DNA of 64,000 bases from positions 41,999,601 through 42,063,600 of the forward strand of contig NC_092356.1 in NCBI RefSeq assembly GCF_963676685.1, read 5' to 3'. The translations under genes were made by a program, and so were the position numbers. Below are positions 34,936-47,379 of this stretch, one piece after another. Below the pieces are notes generated by a model. The model was not told the DNA's origin. It did not search any database and worked only from the letters and a program-made list of their open reading frames with translations. The stretch's first letter is position 1. Each line of letters opens with the position of its first letter. The stretch comes from Mytilus edulis. Lineage: Eukaryota; Mollusca; Bivalvia; Mytilida; Mytilidae.

Positions 34936-37900
34936 ATGTGTGAAATAGCTTCAAGTGAAGAGAACGTACCAGAGAATAGCTTGTTGTCCTCCGGAGATAT
35001 AGTTTTGATGCAGACAGCTCAAACAACTGTTTCAAATACAGAAGTTAATGAAACAGAAGTAGTAAGACTATTAATGGACTCCGGATCTCAGCGAACATAT
35101 ATAACAGAAAATTTGGCCAAGAGATTAAACTTGAAGAAGAAAGCTACAGAGGAGATAACTCTTGTAACATTTGGTGCAGATAAGCCAAAAACATTAAGAA
35201 CGCAAAAGGTGTCATTAAAGATCAGACTAAAAGATGGAGTTTGTATGCTTATTGATGCTAATGTTGTTCCTAAGATAACAGGATCAATACTAAGAAGACC
35301 TTTACAAATGGATGTATGTGAAAATGTGAAATACTTATGTAACAATCTGCAACTGGCTGACACACTGCCCAGTTGCTTAGAAAGTTCAACAATAGAGATT
35401 CTTATCGGAAATGATTATTATTTGGATATCATATTGCCACAGAAAATAGAAATTCAACAAGGGCTTTATCTACTTGGCTCTAAGCTAGGATGGATTCTTA
35501 CAGGAAGGTCACAATTAAGTGATGAAGAAAGAGAGAACAAAATGACCATGACAGTAAATGGCTTATTATCTATAACAGAATGCTGTCTTCACTCTACAAT
35601 TGACACATGTCTACAAATCAAGCCTTCCATTGAAGATTTCTGGAAATTGGAAACTTTTGGAATACAAGATTGTCCATATACATCAGACGACGAAAATACT
35701 TTGAGTAACTTTATCACCTCACTCAAAATGAAAAATGGAAGATATCAAGTAGCCTGGCCATGGAAAGAAAAATTACCGGAACTTCCTGAAAATAGGGAAC
35801 TTGCATACGGAAGACTAAAGTCACTTTTTCAGAAAATGAAGAACAATCCTGACCTATTAAACAATTATGATGAGATTATTCAAGACCAGTGCAAAAAGGG
35901 CATCATAGAAAAGGTGTCAACCCAATGTAGTAAGGATACCGGAATCAAGCATTACATACCACATCATGCAGTAGTTGACCCAACCAAACCTACAACTAAA
36001 GTAAGGATAGTTTATGATGCGTCTGCCAAATCAAAACAAGAGAATAAAAGTTTGAATGATTGCCTGCACAGAGGACCTGTAATGTTACAAGATTTATGTG
36101 GACTCTTGTTGCGTTTTCGAATGAACAAAATTGCAGTAGTTGCTGATATTGAAAAGGCATTTCTCCAAATTGAACTACAAAAAAATGACAGAGATGCAAC
36201 TAGATTTTTTTGGCTAAGAAACATTAATCATCCGACTGTAGAAAACAATGTACAAGTTTACAGATTTTGCAGAGTGCCATTTGGAGTTATATCAAGTCCT
36301 TCCCTACTTGCAGCAACTTTGGACTATCACCTTGACACATACAAAAATGCAACAGCAGCAAATATTAGAGAAAACATATATGTGGATAATGTAATTACTG
36401 GAGTAGATTCAACTGAGAATGCAGTTACATTATATAAAGAGGCAAAACAAATATTCAGTGATGCATCAATGAACTTAAGAGAATGGGCATCAAATTCACA
36501 GAAATTTTTAAAATGCATTCCCAAGGAAGATCAGGCGAATAGAGAAAAATTAAAGGTTCTTGGATTAACTTGGACAATAAAAGATGATACATTAACAGTG
36601 AACAGTGCAAGAAATGATAACATGTCTCCAATCACTAAACGAGAAGTATTACAGAGAGTGGCTTCTGTGTTTGATCCACTTGGATTTTTTACACCTGTGA
36701 CTTTAAGAACCAAGCTTTTCCTCCAAATGTTGTGGAACAAGAAAATGGAATGGGATGAACAACTGACAGAGGAAGATATTCAGCAATGGAAAGAAATCTC
36801 TTTTGATTTAGATGAAATTCAGGAATATCATATTCCTAGAGCTATTGGGCTACCAGGTACAGTTACGTTCAGATTACTATGCTTTTGCGATGCTTCAACC
36901 AAAGCCTATGCTTCTGCTATTTATCTACATCAACTCAGGGAAGACAACTTATGTAAAATTGATTTACTGTTTTCCAAGACACGCTTGGTACCAAATAAGA
37001 AAATGACTTTACCACGACTTGAGTTATTAGCAGTTGTCATTGGTGTCCGTTGCATTGACTTTGTTAAGAAGCAATTAAAACTTCCTATCTGTGAGACGAT
37101 TTTGTGGACAGATTCTCAATGTGTTTTACACTGGATAGGATCGAAAAAACCTCTAGCAACATTTGTTGATAATAGAATAAAGGAGATTAGGCAGCAACAA
37201 GACATTCAATTTCAGTACGTCTATACAAAGGAAAATCCAGCTGATATTGCAAGCAGAGGCACAACAGTATCGCTGTTAAAAGAAAACAGCCAATGGTGGC
37301 ATGGTCCCTCTTGGTTAACTAAACACAGAACTGAGTGGCCTAGTTGGGATCCTCACAATATAAGTGTTGACAATCAAAATTCGATTGAATCAGAATACAA
37401 GGTATCTAAAGTATTACATGAAGCAAAATTGCTTGCTGGAGAGGGTCCTGACGGAGAAACAAACAGTGTTGGAAATTCGAAATCTAGTGTTGGGTATCTG
37501 TTAGACATTGATTGTAGCAGATTTTCCTCATTTATCCGCTTGATCAGAGTATCAGCTTGGGTATTGAGATTTGTTAAACGGTTAAAAAAAGAGACAATAT
37601 CTGGTCCTCTAACAGCTGCAGAGCTAGAACATGCAAAGTTATTGTGGATAAAATCTATTCAAAAACAATGTTTTGGTGAAGTGATGATAGCAATTAAAGA
37701 AAATAAAAGACACAACTTAGTAAGTCAGTTAGGGCTCATTTTAGACCAGGAAAATGTGATCAGGTGTGTTGGTAGATTAGGAGCTGCTCAACTGTCAGAA
37801 GGGGCAAAAACACCAATATTACTTCCAAAGAAAAGCAAAGTTACTGAACTGTTAATTGAAAGCATGCACAGAAAAAACTATCATGTTGGTGTCTCACAAA

Positions 37901-39147
37901 CTTTATCAGCGATGCGTCAAACGTACTGGATTCCACAAGGACGTTCAGAAGTAAAAAGAGTTTTGAGAAAATGTACAATCTGCAAACGGTGTGAAGGCGG
38001 ACCATATAAAATGCCATTAATGCCTCCACTACCAAAGAAACGAGTAAACGAGTCAGCCCCATTTACATATACAGGAGTAGACTATTTTGGACCAATTTTT
38101 GTGAAATCAGACACTGGAAGCAAAAAAGTATGGGTTTGCTTATATACATGTCTAGTGGTTCGAGCCATACATATGGAATTAATGCAAGACATGTCAGCAG
38201 AGGAATTCTTACTAGGCTTTCGAAGATTCATTGCTCGCTGGGGTAACCCAAAACAAATAATTTCAGATAATGGATCCCAGTTCAAGTTAGCTAGCAAAAC
38301 CTTAGAAGAAGCATGGAATGGTGTAACAGTCGATTCAGGTGTGCAAACATACATGGCAAATGAAGGAATTCAGTGGCAATTCATTGTTGAGTTGGCACCT
38401 TGGATGGGTGGATTTTATGAAAGATTAATTGGTATTGTGAAACGATGTTTACGGAAAACAATTGGAAAGTTATGTCTAACAAATGAACAATTTAGAACTC
38501 TCTTAGCTGAATCTGAAGCAGTGGTTAATTCTAGACCACTTGTTTATATTGGAGATGACATAAATTCCAATATTATTCTTACACCAGCACACTTTCTAAC
38601 TCTGAATGCTAAAACAGGATTTCCAGATCATAACGAAGAAGATTCTACAGATCCAGAATATTTACCGCAAATCAGTAGTGCTAAAAAATTGCTATTGACA
38701 TGGAAGAAAGGACAGAAACATCTAAATATGTTTTGGAAAACATGGAGAGATGAGTATCTCCTTAGTCTACGTGAAAGAACTGCCAAGAAACTAAGGAGTG
38801 GAAGAATTCAGAGCAAAACTCCAGCTAAGGTTGGTGACATAGTGTTAATTAAGGAAAACCTTCCACGAGGAAGTTGGAAAATTAGCCGTATATGTCAATT
38901 AGTAGTCAGTCGAGATGGTCAAATAAGATCTGGAAAAGTTATGCTACCTAATAAAAAGACATTAAACAGAGCTCTGAATATGCTTTATCCTATAGAATGT
39001 GAAGAGTTAGATGAGGGCTTAAAAAACTCAGATACGGAAAAGGATACTGAGTTGATAAATGACAATACTAGTGCTACAAGAGAGAGATCACAAAGACAAG
39101 CAGCCCGAATAGCAATGAAGAAGATACAAGAACAGTTGGAATCATGA
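34936..39147 (+). CDS. pol: BEL Pol (protease, RT, RNase H, integrase)
   Basis: 1403 codons from the first ATG after the TGA; translation probably enters upstream, because the same frame is open from 34843. Aspartic protease DSGS at 48-51 (DUF1758 type). RT with A-D-I-E-K-A-F (403-409) and the active-site box YVDN at 482-485, where most relatives have YVDD. RNase H acidic residues at about D652, E696, D726 and D770. Integrase zinc residues H978, H983, C1013 and C1016, and the catalytic triad D1049 (GVDYFGP), D1111 (SDNGSQF) and E1162 (GFYERL). A DUF5641-like C-terminal domain spans about 1295-1353 (VGDIVLI...RGSWKI). All catalytic motifs are present and no internal stop is seen. Confidence 0.93.
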   Translation: MCEIASSEENVPENSLLSSGDIVLMQTAQTTVSNTEVNETEVVRLLMDSGSQRTYITENLAKRLNLKKKATEEITLVTFGADKPKTLRTQKVSLKIRLKDGVCMLIDANVVPKITGSILRRPLQMDVCENVKYLCNNLQLADTLPSCLESSTIEILIGNDYYLDIILPQKIEIQQGLYLLGSKLGWILTGRSQLSDEERENKMTMTVNGLLSITECCLHSTIDTCLQIKPSIEDFWKLETFGIQDCPYTSDDENTLSNFITSLKMKNGRYQVAWPWKEKLPELPENRELAYGRLKSLFQKMKNNPDLLNNYDEIIQDQCKKGIIEKVSTQCSKDTGIKHYIPHHAVVDPTKPTTKVRIVYDASAKSKQENKSLNDCLHRGPVMLQDLCGLLLRFRMNKIAVVADIEKAFLQIELQKNDRDATRFFWLRNINHPTVENNVQVYRFCRVPFGVISSPSLLAATLDYHLDTYKNATAANIRENIYVDNVITGVDSTENAVTLYKEAKQIFSDASMNLREWASNSQKFLKCIPKEDQANREKLKVLGLTWTIKDDTLTVNSARNDNMSPITKREVLQRVASVFDPLGFFTPVTLRTKLFLQMLWNKKMEWDEQLTEEDIQQWKEISFDLDEIQEYHIPRAIGLPGTVTFRLLCFCDASTKAYASAIYLHQLREDNLCKIDLLFSKTRLVPNKKMTLPRLELLAVVIGVRCIDFVKKQLKLPICETILWTDSQCVLHWIGSKKPLATFVDNRIKEIRQQQDIQFQYVYTKENPADIASRGTTVSLLKENSQWWHGPSWLTKHRTEWPSWDPHNISVDNQNSIESEYKVSKVLHEAKLLAGEGPDGETNSVGNSKSSVGYLLDIDCSRFSSFIRLIRVSAWVLRFVKRLKKETISGPLTAAELEHAKLLWIKSIQKQCFGEVMIAIKENKRHNLVSQLGLILDQENVIRCVGRLGAAQLSEGAKTPILLPKKSKVTELLIESMHRKNYHVGVSQTLSAMRQTYWIPQGRSEVKRVLRKCTICKRCEGGPYKMPLMPPLPKKRVNESAPFTYTGVDYFGPIFVKSDTGSKKVWVCLYTCLVVRAIHMELMQDMSAEEFLLGFRRFIARWGNPKQIISDNGSQFKLASKTLEEAWNGVTVDSGVQTYMANEGIQWQFIVELAPWMGGFYERLIGIVKRCLRKTIGKLCLTNEQFRTLLAESEAVVNSRPLVYIGDDINSNIILTPAHFLTLNAKTGFPDHNEEDSTDPEYLPQISSAKKLLLTWKKGQKHLNMFWKTWRDEYLLSLRERTAKKLRSGRIQSKTPAKVGDIVLIKENLPRGSWKISRICQLVVSRDGQIRSGKVMLPNKKTLNRALNMLYPIECEELDEGLKNSDTEKDTELINDNTSATRERSQRQAARIAMKKIQEQLES

Positions 39148-39170
39148 TAGACTTTCTTTGGCCTCTGGAG

Positions 39171-39649
39171 TGTTGCGAAAGTACGCAATTATAAAGACAT
39201 TGGACTTTTATCATGTTTATTTTGACATTGTGTATATAAAATTACATTGTTATTTTAATTATAGTAAATGAATCATACTAGAATATTCTAGATGGATAGT
39301 GAAAGTACTTGTATATATTTATGTTCAAGAAAGTGTTGGCAAATTCCGGAATTTACCCTGTTACTAAAAATAGATTATTTATCATTTCTCTAGTTAATTA
39401 TAGTTTGTTCTAGATTTGGAATGTTCTTATGATTTTAGTATATAAGTTAAGGGTTTTTATGGATAATTATCATTGTTAAAATAGTAGTAACAGAAGTATA
39501 GAAGTATTATCAGTTGAATTAGAAAGAAAAAGACGGATTACTCCAATGTGGTATTTATTAACTTTTACAAACTGTACATACTGTAAATAACTGTTAGTTA
39601 TTTGGATTAAAGATATAAAAGGATTCCGTGTTAGTCTGATTTCGCCACA
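39171..39649 (+). repeat. BEL 3' LTR
   Basis: 479 bp, same length and ends as the 5' LTR, with one substitution. Followed by AATAC. Confidence 0.95.
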
Positions 39650-40282
39650 AATACAAATAAAAACACATACACAATAATATTGAAAAAAAACAACCTTATA
39701 ATTTCGTTTTATTAACTACGAATAGTATTTATATATGAAGGTCTTGACACGGGATCCTTCGTGTCTTTAACTTTGTACAACATCTTTCTCTATTCTTTAT
39801 TTACGTTGACCCTTATTCTTTATTCTCTATATTTTAGCACCCTTTTTTATATTTATTCATTATTCTCCATTCTTTATCTATTTTGCCCTTAATTCAGTAA
39901 TTTCCCCCCAGTATTCTCTAATTTGTTTACCATCTAGACCCTCATAGATATATATTGCTGGAGGTATATCCTTTATTTTAAAAGTTATAGCGCGATGATT
40001 GAAAAAAAATATACATAATCCTTTTAATCCTAAAACATTCGCCGTATTATAAAAATATTTTTCAACGTTTGAAAATTTGTTAAATCATATCTGGAATGAA
40101 TGAATGAATATTTTCATGATAACACAATTTGAATATGTGCTTTAGATATAACCCTTTAAAATTGCCTATTTTATTTATGACTTACAATATTGTACCTACG
40201 ATCAGAAAAATCATATTTGTAAAAGCTATGGTATAGACAAAAGGCAAAACTAAAACAAATTGCCTTTAAGATTTGATCGATT

Positions 40283-40530
40283 ACAGCTAATTTCCTAATG
40301 CATGTAAAGCAAAACTTTGTTGGCTTGCTTGCTTTGTTTGTATTGTTGTTAATACAAGCTTTGTAAATAAGATTGACATCTTTAAACAATGTATATAGTC
40401 ATAGTTTAACCTGTATATATTATATTTGAATTTAATTGGGTGTTAACCTAATGATTGTACAATATAAAAACAAAGCAAGCAAGCTAACTTAAGTCTGGCT
40501 CTACATGCTGTAGGAAATTAGCTGTAACAT
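40283..40530. mobile_element. Inverted-repeat (MITE-like) element
   Basis: Arms ATTACAGCTAATTTCCTAAT.. (from 40283) and ..GTAGGAAATTAGCTGTAAC (to 40530) are complementary. A second pair inside, GGCTTGCTTGCTTTGTTTGT / ACAAAGCAAGCAAGC, extends the stem to about 65 bp around a loop of about 115 nt. The 72-codon minus frame at 40171-40389 is incidental. Confidence 0.75.
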
Positions 40531-42334
40531 AATGATAAAAACGATCATGCCTAAAACAATGGCAACAAGACAAGACTGTGTTGGAAATTGTTAAGAAAGG
40601 AGCATTCATCTGTGTTGTCTTTTAACACAAATTGAAAGCTTGACGGCAAACACAATGGACATATAAGTTCATTACTGGATACAATATGACAATTTCTCGG
40701 TATTTCGTTTTCGATTGCTTATGTTATAGGTATAAAACATATTGCATTTGCTCAATTTAAGCAACAACACGAAAAAATAGCAAGTGTTAAATATATTCCT
40801 TATGAATCTTCTCCATAAATTGATTGTGGTATGGAGTTATACTGTCTTATATATCTTTGTGTATAGTGTTTCTTTCTATCTATAGTATCTTTATATACGG
40901 CAAAGTATATATGATAATCTACAAAATAGTTTTATTTTCCTGCAGAAACGACAAAAAATCCAATTGAACCTCCTCATGGGTTTTTGAATTATGAGATGAT
41001 TACCAAACTAAATATTTCATGATTATGTGATTATTTGATAATCTTGTTAAAAATAATTAATGGTTACAAATGTATGTGATTATATTGGCAAAACATTAAT
41101 GTGATTACTAAATAGTTGGATACCCCTATACCCCAGTTGGGCCTCCAAATTCAAACGAATTCTCTCTCCAAGGCCTAAACCTTCAATGCATCCAGATTCT
41201 CACCTGCTCATATTCAAATTTGATTATAGTAAGCCAATAAAGGGATATGCATAATAACCTCATTATGACTTTCTAAATATATCCAATTTCAAAAACCATA
41301 AATTCGTAATTTTTTCACCCACTATTAAATACAGGTTATTTAATATAATTATGACACAACATTTTCTTTTAGATCACATTTATTTTCATTGAATGTTGAA
41401 TTGAATTGAAAGTCATTAAATAATGCTGAATCGATCCCTTGGTGCAACTATAAGTGCAAGTAATTTTTTTTACCTCTATAAATGGTAAATATGATGCCAC
41501 ACTATAATAATCTAAAAACGTGTCTGGAAAAATAATGAAAAACAGTTCAATATCTTGAGAATGGGGCGACAGAGGATGATCGACCTCGAAATTTTCCGGT
41601 ACTAAGTGGCAAGTTTTAGAGTATTGCCCAAAATCTTGTATTAATTTTGTACTTATCGGCCAAATAATTTAAAGAATTATCTATCAGAAAATCATTTCTT
41701 AAACGGCACCCTCATCAAATGAGTGGAAATGCTTTAAAATGAATGAATTCTTAACTTGTTTACTTTTTTTTCTATTTCTCTCCGCTTCGTTAGTACCCAA
41801 TTTCCGGTGGCGATCACGGATGATACACAGTGTTATATATTCAACATATATAATTGTGCAAGTAAATATACGGTCAAAATGTATTCATATAATTATGCAT
41901 TGGAGAAACTCAACCCAAGGGGGGTAAATGGTTTCTTTTATGTTGATATACTAGAAAACTCCGCCTTTTAAGAACAAAATCGAGATCCCAAATTTCACTT
42001 TTACATAAACCTTTGTTATATAGCAAATAGTTAAATTAGTCAATTTTAATGGGCAGAACCCATAACATTTAATTAAATCGTGTACCGTTATCAATTTAAA
42101 CTAACAATTTGAAACCGAATTTAGAATTTTATTAATATGTTTGACCGAAATTTACAAGTTAATATAGGGATAAAGCCCTAAGAATTGAAACAATATCGAA
42201 GGAAAAAAAGAGTGTTAATAGGAAATATTATGATATTGTGATATTGTGAGTTTTCATGGACTTTTTCAGGAGCCTGTAATTCAGTGGTTGTCGTTTGTTT
42301 ATGTGTTACATATTTGTTTTTCGTTTATTTTTAT
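40531..42334. other. No gene recognised
   Basis: AT-rich spacer. A possible exon-like stretch at 41796-41863 has an acceptor-like and a donor-like border, but I recognise no family and give it no gene call. Confidence 0.5.
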
Positions 42335-42654
42335 GCCACACCTACTATAGTAGAGGGGCATTATGTTTTCTGGTCTGTGCGTCCGTTCGTCCGTCCGTTC
42401 GTCCGTCCGTTCGTTCATCCGTCCGTCTGTTCGTTCGTCCGTCTGTCCCGCTTCAGGTTAAAGTTTTTGGTCAAGGTAGTTTTTGATGAAGTTGAAGTCC
42501 AATCGACTTCAAACTTAGAATGCATGTTCCCTATGATATGATCTTTTTAATTTTAATGCCAAATTAGAGGGTTTACCCCAATTTCACGGTCCACTGAACA
42601 TAGAAAATGATAATGCAAGTGGGGCATTCGTGTACTGGGGACACATTCTTGTTT
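42335..42654 (+). mobile_element. Bivalve GTCCGTCCG repeat element (MITE-like)
   Basis: Begins GCCACACCTACTATAGTAG, then GAGGGGCATTATG, a (GTCCGTTC)n microsatellite at 42380-42450, and a tail ending near GTGGGGCATTCGTG. GGGGCAT at the left and right margins may be terminal. The 85- and 63-codon frames over it are repeat translation. Confidence 0.7.
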
Positions 42655-42836
42655 TTACATAAATAAGGCCGTTAGTTTTCTCGTTTGAATTGTTTTACAT
42701 TGTCTTATCGGGGCCTATTATAGCTGACTATGCGGTATGGGCTTTGCTCATTGTTGAAGGCCGTACGGTGACCTATAGTTGTTAATATCTGTGTCATTTT
42801 GGTCTTTTGTGGATAGTTGTCTCATTGGCAATCATA
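42655..42836 (-). repeat. Reverse copy of the 'ACAACTATCCAC' mussel repeat family
   Basis: Reverse complement of 24380-24540: shared GGCCGTACGGTGACC, GTGTCATTTTGGTC and GTGGATAGTTGTCTCATTGG. Confidence 0.8.
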
Positions 42837-45800
42837 CCACATCTTCTTTTTATAATTTTACTTTTTCAATTTACCTTGGAGTTCAGTATTTTTGTAGCTT
42901 TATTACAGAAGACACTCGCACACATATACACATGTATATATATTAATGAACAATATAATTATGAAATGGACATATCTTTACAACAAAAGACGAAAGATTG
43001 CAGGTGATGAACGATTTATTTGCTCTTTTCTATTTGTTGACAGTGTAATCCGATAGTTTCATAATTTAATTCTCGTAATCATCTTCTAAACCGTGTTAAA
43101 TTCGAGACAAATTATCTTATGTTAATTTTCAATGATGGCTTTGTACATATGAGGAGATACCTTACGTAACATTATTATTCTTATGAAAAACAACAAATTC
43201 TCCTTTGTTTAAAAAAAAAATACGAGAAAGTATTTTGCTTGTATCCATAGAACATCGTCATTTATAAGTACGTAAGGCGACAACAAAAGAGATCACATCC
43301 TATTTGGGTAAATTTTATTTTTAAAAGAATACGGATTAATGTTGTACATATCCCATTAAAATTTCATGATATTTAAACTGTTTCAAACGACAACGTTATA
43401 CATATAGTAATTTGATTTCTAAAATCATCATAAACTATTTTGCAGTAACCAATTTAAATTTCAGTCAACCTAATCACATAATTGCATGCACACTGATTTA
43501 GATGTTAGATAAGTTTCCATGTCAGATTTTGATTTCAAATATCTTTCCAGGTCGCATATCAATAAGATAAAATTATTATTTAAAGTAGTCAGACAGACGT
43601 AATAATTGGAAACATTAATTAAACACGGTCAATGAAAAACGGGTGAATCGAGAACAACACAGTGACAAAACCTATGACACGAGAAGAAAAGAAAAGTCAT
43701 TCTTTTATGTAAACAATGTCGATACTGTTCGAAAGTTATTTCTAAAGAACAATCGTACATTTTAAAGAAATTATTTGTTAAACTGTTTTATTAGACATGT
43801 ACGTGTAAATACACGATGTTTCCTCATTGAATACAAAAGTAACTCTTCAAGATATTAATGAAGAGACAATGTTCATTATTTATCGAGGTAATTGCTATAG
43901 AAGCTTGTGAAACTAAAATTTAAAAAAAATATTAATCTATGATGCATATTGAAAAATCGGAAAAAAAAATGTACATACAAGATCTTTATTCACCACTTTT
44001 CGGAGTGTTCCACATAGTCCTTAGCATGATACAATTTCCCAAAATATACCTATTTCTTACAAATAGGTTTTGGTGAACACCGGTCTGCTCTTGTCACGTG
44101 ATTTGAAAAATAATGATTACAAAGTTGTGCCTGTCCGGCGGAAACCCAGTTGAAATAGAACAAAAGAATCGAAGCCCTTTGTTAGAGAAGGCGATAAATG
44201 CTTACTGTAATGTTTACTATAAAAAAAACAAAAAATTTAAAAGTTAATAGAAACAAATAAAATTATAGTTTTCGGCTAGATTACGAAGTATTTTTTCCTA
44301 AAAAACACCAGTCTGCCCTTCCATTATGTGACTCAAGAAATAATTCTAAAAAATGGGTAACAATTGCATCGAAAAGAGAAAATTGAGTGCACCTTTTTAT
44401 GTTAGGGCGTGTTTCAGTGAGTTCAATATTTTGTCTTGAAAACGTAAACAGCAAAAGTACTTTTTTTGATACATGATCTCGCTTCAGATTCTCTCATTTT
44501 TATATATCAAGGCTACAGATTGACTTTATAATATTGAAAATGCAGAGTACTAAAAAAATGAAATATATGGGTCAAGTGAAATACCTTTCTAATGAATCAC
44601 AAAACAGAGTAGGTGTGTTCGAATAGCAATTTTTTTTACTAAAAGTACTTGACGACAGACTTTAAAGTTGGATCTAAAAAATGCATATATTCGAAAAAAC
44701 GTAATTTTTTGTGTGTGATATCTAAGGTTTATAGTCTTCAACCAATGCATTTTTTTTAGTCTGCCCTTCAACGAAATATTGAATTAGAGTTTTTTTTTAA
44801 TGTTTATGAATTTTCGAAAATTCCTCCTGACAAACGATCAGACAATAGTTTTAAGTTGCCTGAATGCAGACAAGTACATTAACTGATGCTCATTAGCTAG
44901 TAAATACATTTGTCTTTTAAAATACAACTGGCATAAAAGGATCGTAATGGTGCTATGTGGATATCGGTTTTCAAGAGCTAAATTGGCAGCGCGTCATCCC
45001 TACAATGGCTTCCATTTTTACGATTGTGAAAATGAAATGGCGTAATTGGGAGATAATTTTGACGACGTAGAATCCTTACTGTATATATGTTTACAATTTG
45101 ATCATCCATTGACAAATTTTTACTATTTTTTGGACGATTTTAAGAACAGGCCGTCTCGATTTATGTGCATGTATTTGCGGTATTCTCGACTCTATTCACA
45201 TTCAATGTTTACATCGTGATATGGTCCGTTTGAGTTTGCTTAGTAACTTAATTTTAAAAGTGTTAATCTTTGCTGCATATCAATCGATTCCTTTAGAATT
45301 TTTCAACTGGACTTCTCTGATCTAGGTACATGCATATACATTTATAATTAATGAGGTCCTGGCTAAAACGGTACAAACATCGTTTTCAGTGTTTACAGTG
45401 GAGGTAATATTTTGACACAAAATCCTGCTTCAACAGAAGAAGAACGACTAGTTTGGCCGATACGATGTTTAATTTTACCATACGTTACAGCCAAAATGTC
45501 AATTACTCGTTAAATATTCAGTTGTTTGTTATCTCACAGTGACATAAATATTATTTCTGTACTTGAATGACCAAGTTATATCACCCTATGTATTTCTCAA
45601 TAAAGATACTATGATTTTCAAATGGTTTAATGGAACAACATTTACAATACAAAAGAAAAGAGGGGGATACGAATTCGATTGTTTCATTGTCATCTTTAAA
45701 ATTCGCATATAGGTGTTTATAGTTTATACAAGCTAAAAATTCTTCAAATATCAAACGTAAAGTAGTTTTCTTACAAGACGATGAATAATTATGGAATAGC

Positions 45801-47379
45801 ATTTTAATTTATTAATATTTAGACAGTGCAATTTTTAAATGTTTGAACAATAATAATCATTAGATATTGAAATAATATGACCCGTATTACAATCGTACCA
45901 TTGTTTTCACAAAGTTTATTACAAATAGTTAAGATATCAAATAAATATTGTGTAATATAATATACCATATCCATCAAGGTAATATATTTCATGTTCATAA
46001 CTTTCCATCTCACTTTCCATTCATAATAAAAATATTAGTATTAAAAAAAATCTCTCTTCAAAGTTTAAATAAGTGTTTTTTAATTACCAAGAACGATTGA
46101 ATGATTTGTAAAAACAAATAAGTGAAGTGGAAATGCACCCTGTCTTGGTACATACTATTGAATGAGTTATTCGACTACTAGTTCAAATCCTTGAGGATTT
46201 TCTAGCTCTTTTTCTAGTTATATTGTTATTTTTTGGGACATTTTTTTCTGAGTTTGTGCAAATTGAAACATATCAAGATACGTTTTAATTAATTGAATAT
46301 TCTTCATTTATAAAATTAGTTTAACTCTTCTTTATTATAGATACTTTTGTAGAGGTTAACACATTATTATTTCTCGGCGTTCTTATTTACATAACACACC
46401 ATGAATAACAAATATATATCATATATAGTTTATTGCATCTAATGACCGTGAAATAATTCTATCATACTACTGATTTCCTAAACTTTTTGTTTTTCATTCC
46501 ACTCCACTAAGCACGTGACATTCAGGAGTAAGAAAAAAACTTGTCGACTCGCATGTCGTAAAAAGAACATTATTTGTCCGAAAAATAGTACACTACACTG
46601 TAAAAATCTTTTTGAGAAAAGGTGGGATTTTTTAAAATTTCAAATTGCATTGTTCAAAAGAAATTAATCATGTTATCTGACTATTGGATTATCATTGGTT
46701 TGAAATAGAAATTATTAGTATACTCTTGAATTTAAATCCACTCTCTAGTTATTATCATTCTTTTTATTGGATATGTAAATTTCCTTTTTTTCTTACTTTT
46801 TGATTAAATATTAACTTAAAATAACCCCACCATCCACCCCTTTCTAAATTCTTTCGTTTGTATTAGTTTACAGTTCAGTAGGCGTAATTTTGTCCCAAAT
46901 TACTTATATTTATGTTATGTAATATCATTTATGATTTGACATATTAATTGTGCTTGTAATAGTGTAAGTATATGTGTTATTGTATACGATATGTATAAAA
47001 ATATTTGAGTACACCATAACTACATCAATGAACATTCTAATAAATTATTTTTCGAGGTTAAATGCTCTTGGTAATGATATAGAAAAAGAAACTACGTTCT
47101 TGCTGTATATGTAAGCGTAATTTCATGTATTTATTCCGGATAACAGTTTTTCACTAGACTAAGAGAATAAATAGCGCATGGTTACAAAAAAAAGTAAAAT
47201 CACAAAAATACTGAACTCCAAGTCAATTTCATTGAAAAAAATATGTAATTCTTCAAAACAATTATCGCGTTCTTATGGTTTTATGGCATATTTTGTTGTT
47301 TCAACGACATAACATCCATTTAACACCTGGAAAAATTCGTGTTGCCATCAGAAAAAGATCTTGTTCTCTCATCACAATA
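42837..47379. other. 4.5-kb AT-rich spacer without recognised genes
   Basis: Several open frames of 60-73 codons occur, none with a family pattern. A weak local similarity exists between 44075-44130 and 44305-44360 (both contain CACC-GTCTGC-CTT then GTGA-TT-GAAA-AATAAT). Nothing else stands out. Confidence 0.5.

Larger units (their letters stand above)
32955..39649 (+). mobile_element. BEL/Pao LTR retrotransposon, nearly intact
   Basis: 6,695 bp: LTR 32955-33433, primer-binding site, gag, pol, LTR 39171-39649, flanked by AATAC duplications. Pol order is protease, RT, RNase H, integrase, as in BEL/Pao. No env-like frame. The LTRs are TG...CA and differ at one position in 479, so the insertion is recent. 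Gag and pol lie in the same frame, separated by one TGA at 34840-34842. No clear polypurine tract is seen; the bases before the right LTR are GGCCTCTGGAG. Confidence 0.95.

Noticed and set aside
36012..38354. Minus-strand open frames inside the BEL pol region
   Set aside because: Shadows of the plus-strand polyprotein.
39148..39170. Polypurine tract before the 3' LTR
   Set aside because: The bases are mixed (…TTTGGCCTCTGGAG) and do not form a convincing purine run.
41796..41863. Possible small exon (acceptor-like TTAG, donor-like GTAAAT)
   Set aside because: No partner exons and no recognised family; a chance match is likely in 1.8 kb of AT-rich DNA.
42284..42541. 85-codon protein with a Val-Arg-Pro-Phe repeat
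   Set aside because: It is a GTCCGTTC microsatellite inside a dispersed element read as codons.
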